Shown here in pieces: positions 26,284-35,531 of a stretch of 64,000 bases of DNA. The translations under genes were made by a program, and so were the position numbers. This stretch comes from CAVRXQ01 sp963725215 (lineage in GTDB: Bacteria; Actinomycetota; Acidimicrobiia; Acidimicrobiales; Bog-793). A model generated the notes under the pieces. It saw only the letters and a list, made by a program, of their open reading frames with translations. It did no database searches and was not told the DNA's origin. The stretch's first letter is position 1, and each line of letters starts with the position of its first letter. The stretch spans positions 434,001-498,000 of the forward strand of contig CAVRXQ010000007.1 of the NCBI GenBank assembly GCA_963725215.1, written 5' to 3'.

Positions 26284-27618
26284 GTGATCGTGCGCACGCC
26301 GAGGTTGCGCCATGTCGGACCCGTCCTCGTCGCGGGAGCGCTGCTCGCTGCGTGCGGCAACGCTGCCGTGACGACATCGACCTCGGGGAACAGCGCCGGC
26401 GTGAGCCGGAACCGCATTGTCGTCGGCGCCCTCGCTTCTTTGACCGGACCCCTTCCGGCGGATTTCGCGCCAGCGATCGCCGGAGCCCAGGCGTATTTCG
26501 ACACTGTGAATGCCAATGGCGGGGTGAACGGACGGAGGATCGATCTCGCGCACCGCCTGGACGACCAGTCGAATCCCTCCTCCGACGCCGGCGCCGCGCG
26601 CACCCTCGTCGATCAGGACCACGTTTTCGCGGTCGTGCCGGTCGCGACCCCGTCTTTCGCCGGCGGTCCGTTCCTTGCCTCCCACGATGTCCCGACGTTC
26701 GGGCTGGACGTCAATCCGAACTCCGATTGGGCAGGTTCGTCGATGTACGGCACCACCGGCTCGTACAACAACTACAAGGGGGCTCAGCTGCAAGCGGCCT
26801 ACCTCGCCGAGCTACACCACGTGAAAAACGCCGCCGTCATCGCGTACAACATCGCCCAGTCGGTCCAAGGCTGTGATTCGGTGCTCATCGCCTTCAAGAA
26901 GTACGGCATCCACTTGGCGTTCAAGGATTTGTCGGTGCCGGTACCTGCTTTCAATTTGAACGCCGATGTCACGCGGATGAAGGCGCACCACACCGACATG
27001 GTCGTGTCCTGCCTCGACCTGACGGGAAACGTGCTACTCGCGCACACGATGGCCCAACAAGGTCTGACCGGCGTCACGCAGTTCTGGTACGACGGCTACG
27101 ACGAATCCGCGCTCAAGCAATTCAGTTCCGTGATGCAAGGCGTGTACTTCTTCTTGTCGAACGTCCCGTTCGAGGTGACGAAGCTCGCGCCGGGCAAATA
27201 CCCGGGCATGGACAACTTCGTCACGGCGATGGCCCGCTACGAGCCCCACGAGCAACCGAGCGAGGCCGCACTTTCTGGATGGCAGAGCGCGGATCTCTTC
27301 GTCACGGGGCTCAAAAGGCTCGGCCGAGACGTGACGCGTACGCGACTGATCGCCGCGTTGAACCGGATCCCGGATTACACCGCTAATGGCATCGATGCTC
27401 CGATCGACTGGCAGAGCGCGCACAGTCCGGCGCCGGGACCGACCAACTGCGGCGCGTTCGTCCAGGTCCGAGGGGAGCGATTCGTCCCCGTCTACGGAAC
27501 GCCGCCGAGCGTCTTCAGCTGTCTGCCGGTTCCTGATCCGAAGCACGCCCCGCTCGTCCCGATAACGCCGTTGCCGAAAGGGGTCCCACCGCTCAAAGGA
27601 TCGCTGGCGAGTGGCTGA
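26284..27618 (+). CDS. ABC importer substrate-binding lipoprotein, branched-chain amino acid type
   Basis: A 444-residue secreted protein with a type II signal peptide: a basic start, a hydrophobic stretch and the lipobox LLAAC with Cys24. The mature part has the two-lobe LivJ/periplasmic-binding-6 pattern: IVVGALASLTGPLPADFAPAI, FDTVNANGGVNGRRIDL and a central VVSCLDLTGN. It heads an operon with the fused permease and fused ATPase. Amino acids are the default ligand for the family, but urea, amides or aromatic acids are also possible. GTG at 26284 (or 26290) is the start. Confidence 0.87.
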   Translation: MIVRTPRLRHVGPVLVAGALLAACGNAAVTTSTSGNSAGVSRNRIVVGALASLTGPLPADFAPAIAGAQAYFDTVNANGGVNGRRIDLAHRLDDQSNPSSDAGAARTLVDQDHVFAVVPVATPSFAGGPFLASHDVPTFGLDVNPNSDWAGSSMYGTTGSYNNYKGAQLQAAYLAELHHVKNAAVIAYNIAQSVQGCDSVLIAFKKYGIHLAFKDLSVPVPAFNLNADVTRMKAHHTDMVVSCLDLTGNVLLAHTMAQQGLTGVTQFWYDGYDESALKQFSSVMQGVYFFLSNVPFEVTKLAPGKYPGMDNFVTAMARYEPHEQPSEAALSGWQSADLFVTGLKRLGRDVTRTRLIAALNRIPDYTANGIDAPIDWQSAHSPAPGPTNCGAFVQVRGERFVPVYGTPPSVFSCLPVPDPKHAPLVPITPLPKGVPPLKGSLASG

Positions 27619-27639
27619 GACGCGCCGCGCGCGGTCGTC

Positions 27640-29619
27640 GTGAGCCAGTTCCTCTCCTACGCGCTACCTGGAATCCCGTTCGGCTGCGCCTACGCGCTGA
27701 TGGCGGTCGGGCTCGTTCTGACTTTCAAAGCGTCAGGCGTGTTCAACATCGCGTTCGGCGCCCAGGCGTACGTCGCGGCGTTGGTGTTCGACGTCGCGGT
27801 CGGGAACGGCTGGCCGCGCTGGGCCGCGTTCATCGTCGCCGTCATGCTGTTGAGTCCCGCGATCGGCATCGTGCTCGACCGGGCACTCTTTCGTTACACG
27901 CTCAGCGCGCCACCGCTTGTCAAGCTCGTTCCGTCGCTCGGGCTACTGATCGCGATCCCGAGCATCACCCAGATGATCTTCGGGATCTCCCAGCGGCTTG
28001 CGCCTCCCGCGCTCGCGCTCAATCCCAACGCGGTCGAATTCCGCGCCGCGGGCGTCGCTGTCACCGGCTCGGAGGTCTTGACGACGATCGTCACCGTCGG
28101 CGTCGTCATCGTGCTCGGCCTGTTGTTATCTGCGAGCTCGATCGGACTCGAGATGCGTGCTGTCGTCGAGAGCGCGCGGATGACCGAGCTCGATGGGATC
28201 CGCGCCGACAGGGTGAGCGCGTTTGCGTGGGTGCTCTCGAGCCTTCTCGCCGGGCTCGCCGGGGTGCTGCTCGCCCCGGACTTCGCGTCGCTCGAGCCGT
28301 CGAATTTCACCGCGTTGTTGGTGGCGGCGATCGCGGCCAGCGCGATCGGTGGCTTCGCGAGCCTGCCGCTCACGCTTATCGGCGGGCTCGTCCTCGGTAT
28401 CGCGCAGGGAGTGATCGGTGGCTACCTTCCGGCTGGAACGGTGCTCGCCTCCGGATTGCGACCCTCGTTCCCGTTCCTCGTCCTCGCGGTGCTGCTTGTT
28501 GCCGGACGTCGATTCCGTCCTACAGGCGCCTTCTCCGACCCGCTGGCGGGAGTCGATCCACCCGCTCTTTCGTTGCGACCCCCTGGACGTATGGAGGAAG
28601 TCGCGCTCGGCTCTCGAGCCTTCGTCGCGTTCGCCGCAGCAGTGCTCTTCGTCGTGGCCGCCGTCGTGTTGCCCGGCAACTGGGAGTTCACGCTTACCCA
28701 AGGGATCGTGCTCGCGACGATCCTCTTGTCGATCACGCTCCTCACCGGACTGAGCGGCCAGATCTCGTTATGTCAGGCGGCTTTCGCCGCGATTGGCGCT
28801 TTCACCGCCGGACAGCTCGCGCTGCACTTCGGCACGGCGATTTTGATCGGCGCCCTTGCCGGCGGCGCCCTCGCCGCGGTCGTCGGCGCGCTGCTCGCGC
28901 TGCCAGGTCTGCGTCTCGGCGGCATCGCACTCGCGATGTTCACCTTGTCGTTCGCGCTGTTGGGCGACAACGTGCTGTTCCAGTACTCGTGGTCGGGTAA
29001 TGGCGCCTCGGGGCTGTTGATCCCGCGCCCCGTCGTCGCCGGCGTGAACTTCTCGAGCAACACCTCGTTTTTGGTGCTCGCGGCGATCGTCCTCGTGATA
29101 GCGGCGCTGGCCGTCCGCTTGATCCAGCGTTCGACACTCGGCGGACAGCTCGTCGCGCTCAGATCAAGCGAGGTGGGAGCACAGTCGATCGGGATCGACG
29201 TGCGGGCTTTGCGCGTCGTCGCGTTCACGCTTTCCGCCGCCCTCGCGGGCATCGGCGGCGCGCTTTATGCATCTTTGGAACAAGGCATCTCGCCGAACGA
29301 CTTCAACTACGAGTTCTCGCTCGTGTTCGTGGTCGTCGTCGCCACCGTCGGCGTGTACTCGGTGACCGGAGCGATCGTCGGAGGCCTCGCGTACGCCGTG
29401 ATCAACCAGGCCGTCAGCTCGCTGCCGTCGCGTTACGACGCGATCATCGCAGTGGTCTTCGGGCTCGCGGCCTTGAGCTACGTCCGCCACCCTGAGGGAA
29501 TCGTCGAATACGTACGACGGTGGATCCTCGATCGGGCCGAACAGTTCGCGCGCTTCCTGAACGGAATCGGCGGGGACAGAGCGGGGCTCGTCGCCGGCAG
29601 CGATGGAAGTGGACGCTGA
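27640..29619 (+). CDS. Fused branched-chain-amino-acid-type ABC permease (LivH-LivM)
   Basis: A 659-residue membrane protein in which two permeases normally made separately are joined. The LivH-like half (about 1-290) starts ALPGIPFGCAYALMAVGLVLTFKASGVFNIAFGA. The LivM-like half (about 325-640) contains LLTGLSGQISLCQAAFAAIGAFTAG and ends near SLPSRYDAIIAVVFG. A linker of about 35 residues joins them. About 17 helices are expected in total. The GTG at 27640 lies 21 bases after the binding-protein stop, and the end overlaps the ATPase gene by 17 bases. Confidence 0.9.
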   Translation: MSQFLSYALPGIPFGCAYALMAVGLVLTFKASGVFNIAFGAQAYVAALVFDVAVGNGWPRWAAFIVAVMLLSPAIGIVLDRALFRYTLSAPPLVKLVPSLGLLIAIPSITQMIFGISQRLAPPALALNPNAVEFRAAGVAVTGSEVLTTIVTVGVVIVLGLLLSASSIGLEMRAVVESARMTELDGIRADRVSAFAWVLSSLLAGLAGVLLAPDFASLEPSNFTALLVAAIAASAIGGFASLPLTLIGGLVLGIAQGVIGGYLPAGTVLASGLRPSFPFLVLAVLLVAGRRFRPTGAFSDPLAGVDPPALSLRPPGRMEEVALGSRAFVAFAAAVLFVVAAVVLPGNWEFTLTQGIVLATILLSITLLTGLSGQISLCQAAFAAIGAFTAGQLALHFGTAILIGALAGGALAAVVGALLALPGLRLGGIALAMFTLSFALLGDNVLFQYSWSGNGASGLLIPRPVVAGVNFSSNTSFLVLAAIVLVIAALAVRLIQRSTLGGQLVALRSSEVGAQSIGIDVRALRVVAFTLSAALAGIGGALYASLEQGISPNDFNYEFSLVFVVVVATVGVYSVTGAIVGGLAYAVINQAVSSLPSRYDAIIAVVFGLAALSYVRHPEGIVEYVRRWILDRAEQFARFLNGIGGDRAGLVAGSDGSGR

Positions 29620-31135
29620 GATGGCGTTGCTCGTAGCGGCCGGTGTATCGAAGCGCTTCGGTGGTATCACCGCGCTTTCGCCGATCACCATGCACATCGA
29701 TCAAGGCGAGTTCGTCGGACTCGTCGGACAGAACGGCGCTGGCAAGACGACGCTGTTCAATTGCCTGCTTGGGATCGATCGGCCCGACTCGGGGACGATC
29801 ACCTTTGCCAACAAGAGGATCGACGATCTCCCGACTTATCGGCGGGCGCGCCTCGGCATCGGCCGCACGTTTCAGCGGCTCGAGCTCTTCGCCGGGATGA
29901 CCCCGCGCGAGCACTTCGTCCTCACTGCACGCGTGCGCGAGCAGCGGACGCCGTTTCGTGAGCGCCTCTCGTCGATCGGGCGACCGGTGGGATCCGAAAA
30001 GAGGATGGTCGACGAGCTGTTGGACCTCGTGGGTCTGACCTCCGAAGCCGACATGCCGGTCGAAGCGCTGAGCCTCGGCCACGGCCGGCTCGTCGAGCTC
30101 GGGCGGGCGCTGATCGGCGAACCTCGCCTGTTGATGCTCGACGAGCCGTCGTCGGGGCTCGATGCGGACGAGCGCGCCGAGATCGTCGAGATCCTGAGTC
30201 GCGTGCATGAAGAGAGGCACACCGCGGTCCTCCTCGTCGAGCACGACCTCGCGTTGGTGAGCTCGGTCGCCGGCCGTCTCCTCGTCTTGGACTCCGGTCA
30301 CCTCATCGCGGACGGCGAAACGCATCAGGTTCTCGAAGACCCCGAGGTCAGGCGCGCCTATCTCGGCCGCGCCGAGAGCTCGGCGGTCGGTCCGCAACCC
30401 ACGAGCGCCGGAACCGCACCGTCTCGACCCGCGCTCGAGCTTCGAAAGGTCTCCGCGGCGTATGGCCCGTATCGGGCGCTCTTCGACGTCTCGTTCTCGG
30501 TTCCCGAACACGGCGCGGTCGCGCTGATCGGACCGAACGGATCGGGGAAGTCGACAGTCGCGCGCGTCTGTTCAGGCCTCGTGCCCGTGAGTTCGGGCGC
30601 GGTCCGGCTTGTTTCGGCCGATGTCACTGGGTGGCCGGTTTGGAAGATCGCGCGCGCTGGCCTTGCACACGTTCCCGAAGGAAGGTCGGTGCTCGGTTCG
30701 CTCACGGTCGAAGAGAACCTTGAGCTCGCGTACCGTTTTGCGCTCGGCCGCCACGACTTCGCCGAGGCGATCGGGCGCGCCTACGAGGCCTACCCGCGCC
30801 TCGCGGAGAGAAGAGGCCAGCTTGCGGGAACGCTGTCCGGCGGCGAACAGCGGATGCTCGCTCTTGCCCGGGTGCTCTCGGTTCCGATGAAGTTGCTCAT
30901 CGTCGACGAACTGTCGCTCGGTCTCGCGCCGAGCGCCGTCGACGAGGTATACGAAGCACTGTCGCGCGTGCGTGAACAAGGGACCACACTGCTGGTCATC
31001 GAACAGCACGTCGAGCGCGTCCTCGAGCTCGCAGAGCGCGCCATCGTTTTGTCCCACGGGACCGTGGTCTTCGATGGCCCCGCTTCCGAAGCCGCGTCCG
31101 CAGTCTCTGGGGTGTTCTCGGGGAACCAGGAATGA
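29603..31135 (+). CDS. Fused ABC ATPase with two nucleotide-binding domains (LivG-LivF)
   Basis: A 510-residue protein with two complete ATPase domains. NBD1 (LivG-like): Walker A GQNGAGKTT (42-50), signature-like LSLGHGRLVE, Walker B LLMLDEPSSGLD and the switch His in LVEHD. NBD2 (LivF-like): GPNGSGKST (about 309-317), LSGGEQ, Walker B LLIVDELSLGLAP and a VIEQHV switch. It overlaps the fused permease gene by 17 bases. One permease plus one ATPase chain would give a complete importer core. It ends only 2 bases from the convergent kbl stop. Confidence 0.92.
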   Translation: MEVDAEMALLVAAGVSKRFGGITALSPITMHIDQGEFVGLVGQNGAGKTTLFNCLLGIDRPDSGTITFANKRIDDLPTYRRARLGIGRTFQRLELFAGMTPREHFVLTARVREQRTPFRERLSSIGRPVGSEKRMVDELLDLVGLTSEADMPVEALSLGHGRLVELGRALIGEPRLLMLDEPSSGLDADERAEIVEILSRVHEERHTAVLLVEHDLALVSSVAGRLLVLDSGHLIADGETHQVLEDPEVRRAYLGRAESSAVGPQPTSAGTAPSRPALELRKVSAAYGPYRALFDVSFSVPEHGAVALIGPNGSGKSTVARVCSGLVPVSSGAVRLVSADVTGWPVWKIARAGLAHVPEGRSVLGSLTVEENLELAYRFALGRHDFAEAIGRAYEAYPRLAERRGQLAGTLSGGEQRMLALARVLSVPMKLLIVDELSLGLAPSAVDEVYEALSRVREQGTTLLVIEQHVERVLELAERAIVLSHGTVVFDGPASEAASAVSGVFSGNQE

Positions 31136-31137
31136 GG

Positions 31138-32310
31138 TTACAACTTCCCGAACGCGCCGATCACTTGATCGATGTGCTCGTCGGTAAGCCCCGCGCTCGC
31201 TTGGATGCGCAGTCGCGCTTTACCCACCGGTACGACGGGATAGGAGAATCCGACGACGAGCACTCCAAGTTCGAGCAGCTTCGCGCTCGCCCGCTCGACT
31301 TCGAGGGCATCGCCGAGGATGATCGGCACGATCGCGCTCGGACTGTCCTCGATCGCGTATCCAAGATTGCGCAGCCCATCGCGGATGCGAGCGGTGTTAT
31401 TCCGGAGAACGCGCACCCGCTCGGGTTCGTCGTTCAGGATCTCAATCGCACGCCGTGCCGACCGTGCGACGGTTGCCGGCAAGGCGTTCGAGAACAGGCT
31501 CGGTCGGGCTCGCTGGACGAGAAGCTCGATGAGCTCAGCGCCTGCCGCGACGTAACCGCCAGCGGCACCGCCAAGTGCTTTGCCGAGAGTGCCGGTCGTG
31601 ACGTCGACCAAGTTCGCGACCCCGTAGTGCTCCGCCGTGCCGTGTCCGGATTCTCCGAGCACTCCCACTCCGTGGGAGTCGTCGACCACGAGCAGCGCGT
31701 CGTAGGTCCGGCACAGCCCCAGGATCTCGGGCAATGAAGCGAGGTCGCCCTCCATCGAGAACACGCCGTCGGTCGCGACCCAGCGGACGCCCGAAGTCGA
31801 CGCCGATTTGAGCGCGGCTTCCAATTCGGCGAGATCGTTGTGCGCGTAGATCTTGCGATCGACGTCTCGCGACTGGCGGATCGCGTCGATGATGCTGGCG
31901 TGATTGAGCGCGTCAGAGATCACCGTGTCACCCGGCGCCATGACGGTCGGAAAGAGGGCCTCGTTTGCGTTCCAGCAGCTCACGAAGGTGAGCGCGGCTT
32001 CCGACGATGACATATCCGCGATCGCGCGCTCGATCTCGCGATGCACGTCGAAGGTCCCACAGATGAACCGCACCGAAGCGGTCCCGGCTCCTCGCGTCCT
32101 CAGTCCATCGATCCCCGCTTCGACGACGCGCGGGTCACTTGCGAGTCCGAGGTAGTCGTTCGAGCACAAGACGATCACTTCGCGTCCGTCGATCGTCGCG
32201 ACTGGCCCCATCGGGCTCGAGACGGTGTGTGTGTTCTTGTACTGACCCGTCTTGTGGAGATCCTCGATCACCGCGCCCGATCGCCGAGAGAACTCCTCCC
32301 GGGCACTCAT
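31138..32310 (-). CDS. kbl: 2-amino-3-ketobutyrate CoA ligase (glycine C-acetyltransferase)
   Basis: A 390-residue alpha-oxoamine synthase. Motifs: SNDYLGLASDP, GAGTASVRFICGT, DALNHASIID, VVDDSHGVGVLG and the PLP lysine in TGTLGKALGG. It cleaves 2-amino-3-ketobutyrate with CoA to glycine and acetyl-CoA. 8-amino-7-oxononanoate synthase is a close relative, but the ATGA overlap with tdh and the RFICGT motif favour Kbl. The start is the ATG at 32310. Confidence 0.92.
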   Translation of the reverse strand: MSAREEFSRRSGAVIEDLHKTGQYKNTHTVSSPMGPVATIDGREVIVLCSNDYLGLASDPRVVEAGIDGLRTRGAGTASVRFICGTFDVHREIERAIADMSSSEAALTFVSCWNANEALFPTVMAPGDTVISDALNHASIIDAIRQSRDVDRKIYAHNDLAELEAALKSASTSGVRWVATDGVFSMEGDLASLPEILGLCRTYDALLVVDDSHGVGVLGESGHGTAEHYGVANLVDVTTGTLGKALGGAAGGYVAAGAELIELLVQRARPSLFSNALPATVARSARRAIEILNDEPERVRVLRNNTARIRDGLRNLGYAIEDSPSAIVPIILGDALEVERASAKLLELGVLVVGFSYPVVPVGKARLRIQASAGLTDEHIDQVIGAFGKL

Positions 32311-33365
32311 CGGCCCCCTCCAATCTCGAAGATCACCTTCAATGCCTCGTGACCTGCCAAGAGTGCGAAGGCATCTTCGTACTTTTCGAGCGGCAGAACG
32401 TGGGTGATGAGGCGATTGGCATCGAAGTTGCCCGTCACCAAGAAGCGCTCGAGCGCGTACCACGTGGCGAAGATCAACCTGCCATTGATCCCGAGCACGC
32501 GCGCGGCCTTGAAGATCACGTCATTTGGGAGGTCGAGCGGAATGGCAGACGCGGGCAAACCGAGCAACGCGGCGGTGCCCCCCTTGGCGAGCGCGGCGAA
32601 ACCTCCACGCAGCGCGTCCGGGTTCCCGCTCATCTCGATGAGCACCTCGGGCCCCGAGCCCAATGCTGCGTCCACGACTCGAGTGGACCAGTCGGAATGT
32701 CTCGAGTTCACCGTCACGTCGGCGCCAAACTCTTTCGCCAACGCGAGTCGGCCGTCGTCGATGTCGGTGGCGATGATGTGTGATGCGCCGAGATATCGCG
32801 AGATCGCGACGCTCGCGAGGCCGATCACCCCGGCGCCCGTGACGAGCACGTCCTTGCCGGAGACCTCCGCCGCCGAAACCGCGTGCATGGCGTTTCCGAG
32901 CGGGTCCAAGATCGCCGCGACGTGGTCGGAAATGCGGGAGTCGAGACGCCAGATGTTGCGCTCGGGCATCGCAAGGTAGGGAGCGAAGCAACCGTCCCTG
33001 TCGACACCGATGATGCTCAGGTTCTCGCAGATGTGTGTCCGCCCCGTTCGGCAGTATTCGCACCGTTGATCCCCGATGTGACCGTCGCCGCTCACTCGCT
33101 CGCCGACGGTCACCGACGTGACGGCGTCGCCGATGGCGGCGACTGTTCCCATGAACTCGTGGCCGACGATGATGCCGGGCGGGACCCGCGACGAGCTCCA
33201 TTCGTCCCAGTCGTAGATGTGACGGTCGGTTCCGCAGATCCCGGCGTAGGCGACTTCGACGAACACGTCGTTAGGACCGATCGAAGGCACCTTCGCGTCG
33301 AAGTCGAGTTCGAGACCGGGCGCTGGGCGCGCCTTTCGTAGCGCGGTCATCGTCTGGTTTCCCAT
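32307..33365 (-). CDS. tdh: L-threonine 3-dehydrogenase (zinc MDR)
   Basis: A 352-residue medium-chain dehydrogenase oxidising threonine to 2-amino-3-ketobutyrate with NAD+. The catalytic zinc ligands are visible as Cys44 (GICGTD), His69 and Glu70 (GHEFMG). The NAD motif is TGAGVIGLASVA. The structural-zinc lobe has Cys102, Cys105 and Cys113, but the position of the first cysteine is Asp99. A GGAGG site precedes the ATG. It is coupled to kbl, giving the threonine-to-glycine pathway. Confidence 0.9.
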   Translation of the reverse strand: MGNQTMTALRKARPAPGLELDFDAKVPSIGPNDVFVEVAYAGICGTDRHIYDWDEWSSSRVPPGIIVGHEFMGTVAAIGDAVTSVTVGERVSGDGHIGDQRCEYCRTGRTHICENLSIIGVDRDGCFAPYLAMPERNIWRLDSRISDHVAAILDPLGNAMHAVSAAEVSGKDVLVTGAGVIGLASVAISRYLGASHIIATDIDDGRLALAKEFGADVTVNSRHSDWSTRVVDAALGSGPEVLIEMSGNPDALRGGFAALAKGGTAALLGLPASAIPLDLPNDVIFKAARVLGINGRLIFATWYALERFLVTGNFDANRLITHVLPLEKYEDAFALLAGHEALKVIFEIGGGR

Positions 33366-33711
33366 GCCGGGCCTCCGATCCTTCCTGCGGGGACGTGCCT
33401 ACTCCGGTCGTCCCCACCCGAGCAAGCCATTCACGAACGCAGACGTCGAATCGGAGATCCGCCCGTCTGCTGATCCTCACGTGCACGCGGCCTTGCTTTC
33501 ACAGGCTGCGTAAATGCCTCATCTGACGCCGTAATCCGCCCGGTCCACGCGGGCGCCCTTGTCTAGGCGCGCCCGGTGTGAGTACCGTCAACTCGCATCA
33601 GGATTCTGGGGATTCCTGGGATCGGACGAAGCGCGGGTGGTGAGTGCCTCAAACGCACGCGTGCCGTCTTCGAACTGCAGAAGCAGTCGAACATGGACAC
33701 CGCGCTCCGTC
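33366..33711. other. Non-coding stretch upstream of tdh and of the permease remnant
   Basis: About 345 bases without a credible gene. It contains the divergent tdh promoter region and, at its right end, unrelated sequence abutting the point where permease homology starts abruptly. No conserved site is recognised. Confidence 0.4.
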
Positions 33712-34224
33712 GGACTGATGGTTGTGCCGCTGCAGGTGGCGCTGTTACCCGTGGTCGAGCTGTACCGGGCGTTCGGGTCGGTGACTGGCTTCAACCCGTA
33801 CGGGACTATCGAGGGCGTGGTCATCTACCACGTCGCCTTCGGTCTTCCCTTCGGAATCTTTTTGATGCGCAACTTCTTTCTCGGCATCCCTAACGAGCTC
33901 GTCGAGACGGGTCGCATCGACGGCGCGGGGGAGTGGCTCTTGTTCCGGAGGTTGATCATCCCCTTGGGCATGCCCGCCATCGCCTCGCTCGCGATCCTCC
34001 AATTCATCTGGGTGTGGAACGACTTGTTGGTTGCACTCGGCTTCCTCGGCGGCTATCCGCACTATCCGCTTACGATCTATCTCTACGATCAAACGCGAAC
34101 TTTGGCTGCGAACTACTGAGTGATCGCCACCGGAGCCATGGTCTCCATCGTCGTTCCGCTTATCGTCTTCTTCTCCTTCCAGCGTTACTTCGTGCGGGGA
34201 ATCCTGGCAGGAGCGGTGAAGTGA
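33712..34224 (+). pseudogene. Carbohydrate ABC transporter permease (MalG type), truncated and with an internal stop
   Basis: Homology begins at GLMVVPLQVALLP and runs through HVAFGLPFGIFLMRNFF, the EAA loop (ELVETGRIDGAGEW), and FIWVWNDLLVALGFLGG. At 34117-34119 the frame meets TGA. The same frame then continues without any shift through VIATGAMVSIVVPLIVFF to the family C-terminus RYFVRGILAGAVK and a final stop at 34222-34224. The sequence around the stop suggests a former TGG (Trp) codon. The first about 100 residues of a normal MalG are missing. The partner MalF and binding protein are also absent. Confidence 0.88.
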
Positions 34225-34297
34225 TGTGCATTAGGACAACGATGGGTCGCGGAGCACGGATCGAACCAACTGGTGAAGACAGAGGATTGGAGGAGCC

Positions 34298-35470
34298 GTA
34301 GCACAGGTCACGCTTCAAAAACTGAAGAAGGTCTACCCGAACGGTTTCGAGGCTTTGCACGGGCTTGACCTCCGCGTCGACGACGGCGAGTTCATGGTGC
34401 TCGTCGGGCCGTCGGGTTGTGGAAAGACGACCGCGATGCGGATGGTCGCAGGCCTCGAAGACATCACGTCCGGCACGCTGTTCTTCGGCGACCGGGTGAT
34501 GAACGACACCTCGCCGAGGGACCGAGACGTCGCGATGGTGTTTCAGAACTACGCCCTTTATCCACACATGACCGTCTCAGAGAACATCGGCTTCGCCTTG
34601 CGACTGAAGAAGCTGCCGAAGCCCGAAATCGCGGCGCGCGTGAAAGAGACGGCGCACATCTTGGGTTTGACAGACTGGCTCGACCGCAAGCCCGGCCAGC
34701 TTTCGGGCGGCCAGCGCCAGCGCGTCGCGATGGGTCGAGCGATCATCCGAGAGCCTTCGGTCTTCTTGATGGACGAGCCACTCTCCAACCTCGACGCGAA
34801 GCTGCGGGTCCAGATGCGCGCCGAGGTGCTCCGGATCCAGCGCCGCATCGGTGTCGCGACGATGTACGTCACCCACGACCAGATCGAGGCGATGACGATG
34901 GGCGACCGGGTCGCGGTCTTGCGCGAGGGATCACTCCAGCAAGTCGCCGCGCCCCAAGTGCTCTATGACCACCCGGTCAACCTTTTCGTCGCGGCCTTCA
35001 TCGGCTCCCCAGCGATGAACTTGTTCGAGGCGGCGCTTTCTGAGGACGCGTCGTCGATTCAGCTCGGAAGTCAGCGTCTCGACGTTCCGGACTCCGAGCG
35101 CCTCACCCGTCCGAAGCTGCGTGCCTATGGTGGCAAGCAGGTCGTCGTCGGCATCCGACCGGAACACCTGAGCCCGCTCGAAAGCGGACAGGACCGCGCG
35201 GCGATCGAAACCCGAGTTGACCTCGTCGAGGCTCTCGGGAGTGAGTTGTTGGTTCACTTTCAGATCGACGCTAAGCGGGTGAAACCAGAAGGCGTGGCTG
35301 ACGACGAGGCGGCCGTGATCGAGGCGGGCGAGATCGAGGTACGCGGCGAAGGTGTGGCTCGCATCGATCCGCGCCTGAGGGTCAAAGCTGGCGATTCACT
35401 GAGACTGCTCGTCGATTTGAGCCGTTTGCAGTTCTTCGACGTCGACACCGGCGAGGCGATCTGGGAGTAG
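34298..35470 (+). CDS. MalK/UgpC-type sugar ABC ATPase with damaged start
   Basis: A complete MalK-like ATPase: GPSGCGKTT (Walker A), QNYALYPHM, LSGGQRQRVAMGRA, LMDEPLSNLDAKLR and THDQIEAMTMGDRVAV, followed by a C-terminal TOBE regulatory domain (about the last 130 residues). Family alignment by eye expects initiation at 34298, where a GGAGGAG site is followed by GTA, not GTG. The nearest conventional start is TTG at 34355, which would drop the first 19 residues including the first beta strand and the A-loop Tyr (KVYPNG). Coordinates here run from the GTA (390 residues). It lies after a permease pseudogene, so it may be decaying or serve another importer. Confidence 0.8.
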   Translation, partial: VAQVTLQKLKKVYPNGFEALHGLDLRVDDGEFMVLVGPSGCGKTTAMRMVAGLEDITSGTLFFGDRVMNDTSPRDRDVAMVFQNYALYPHMTVSENIGFALRLKKLPKPEIAARVKETAHILGLTDWLDRKPGQLSGGQRQRVAMGRAIIREPSVFLMDEPLSNLDAKLRVQMRAEVLRIQRRIGVATMYVTHDQIEAMTMGDRVAVLREGSLQQVAAPQVLYDHPVNLFVAAFIGSPAMNLFEAALSEDASSIQLGSQRLDVPDSERLTRPKLRAYGGKQVVVGIRPEHLSPLESGQDRAAIETRVDLVEALGSELLVHFQIDAKRVKPEGVADDEAAVIEAGEIEVRGEGVARIDPRLRVKAGDSLRLLVDLSRLQFFDVDTGEAIWE

Positions 35471-35531
35471 TTGAGCACCTCATTCGAGCCGTACCCTCGC
35501 GCCGCGCGCGGCGTGATTCCGCAACGACTAC

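Noticed and set aside
26072..26377. 100-codon frame opposite the start of the importer operon
   Set aside because: It overlaps the binding-protein signal peptide region on the other strand and is Arg-rich without motifs.
35500..35513. 14-bp GC palindrome between the MalK-type and VOC genes
   Set aside because: It has no loop, so it would not form a good terminator hairpin, and there is no U-run.
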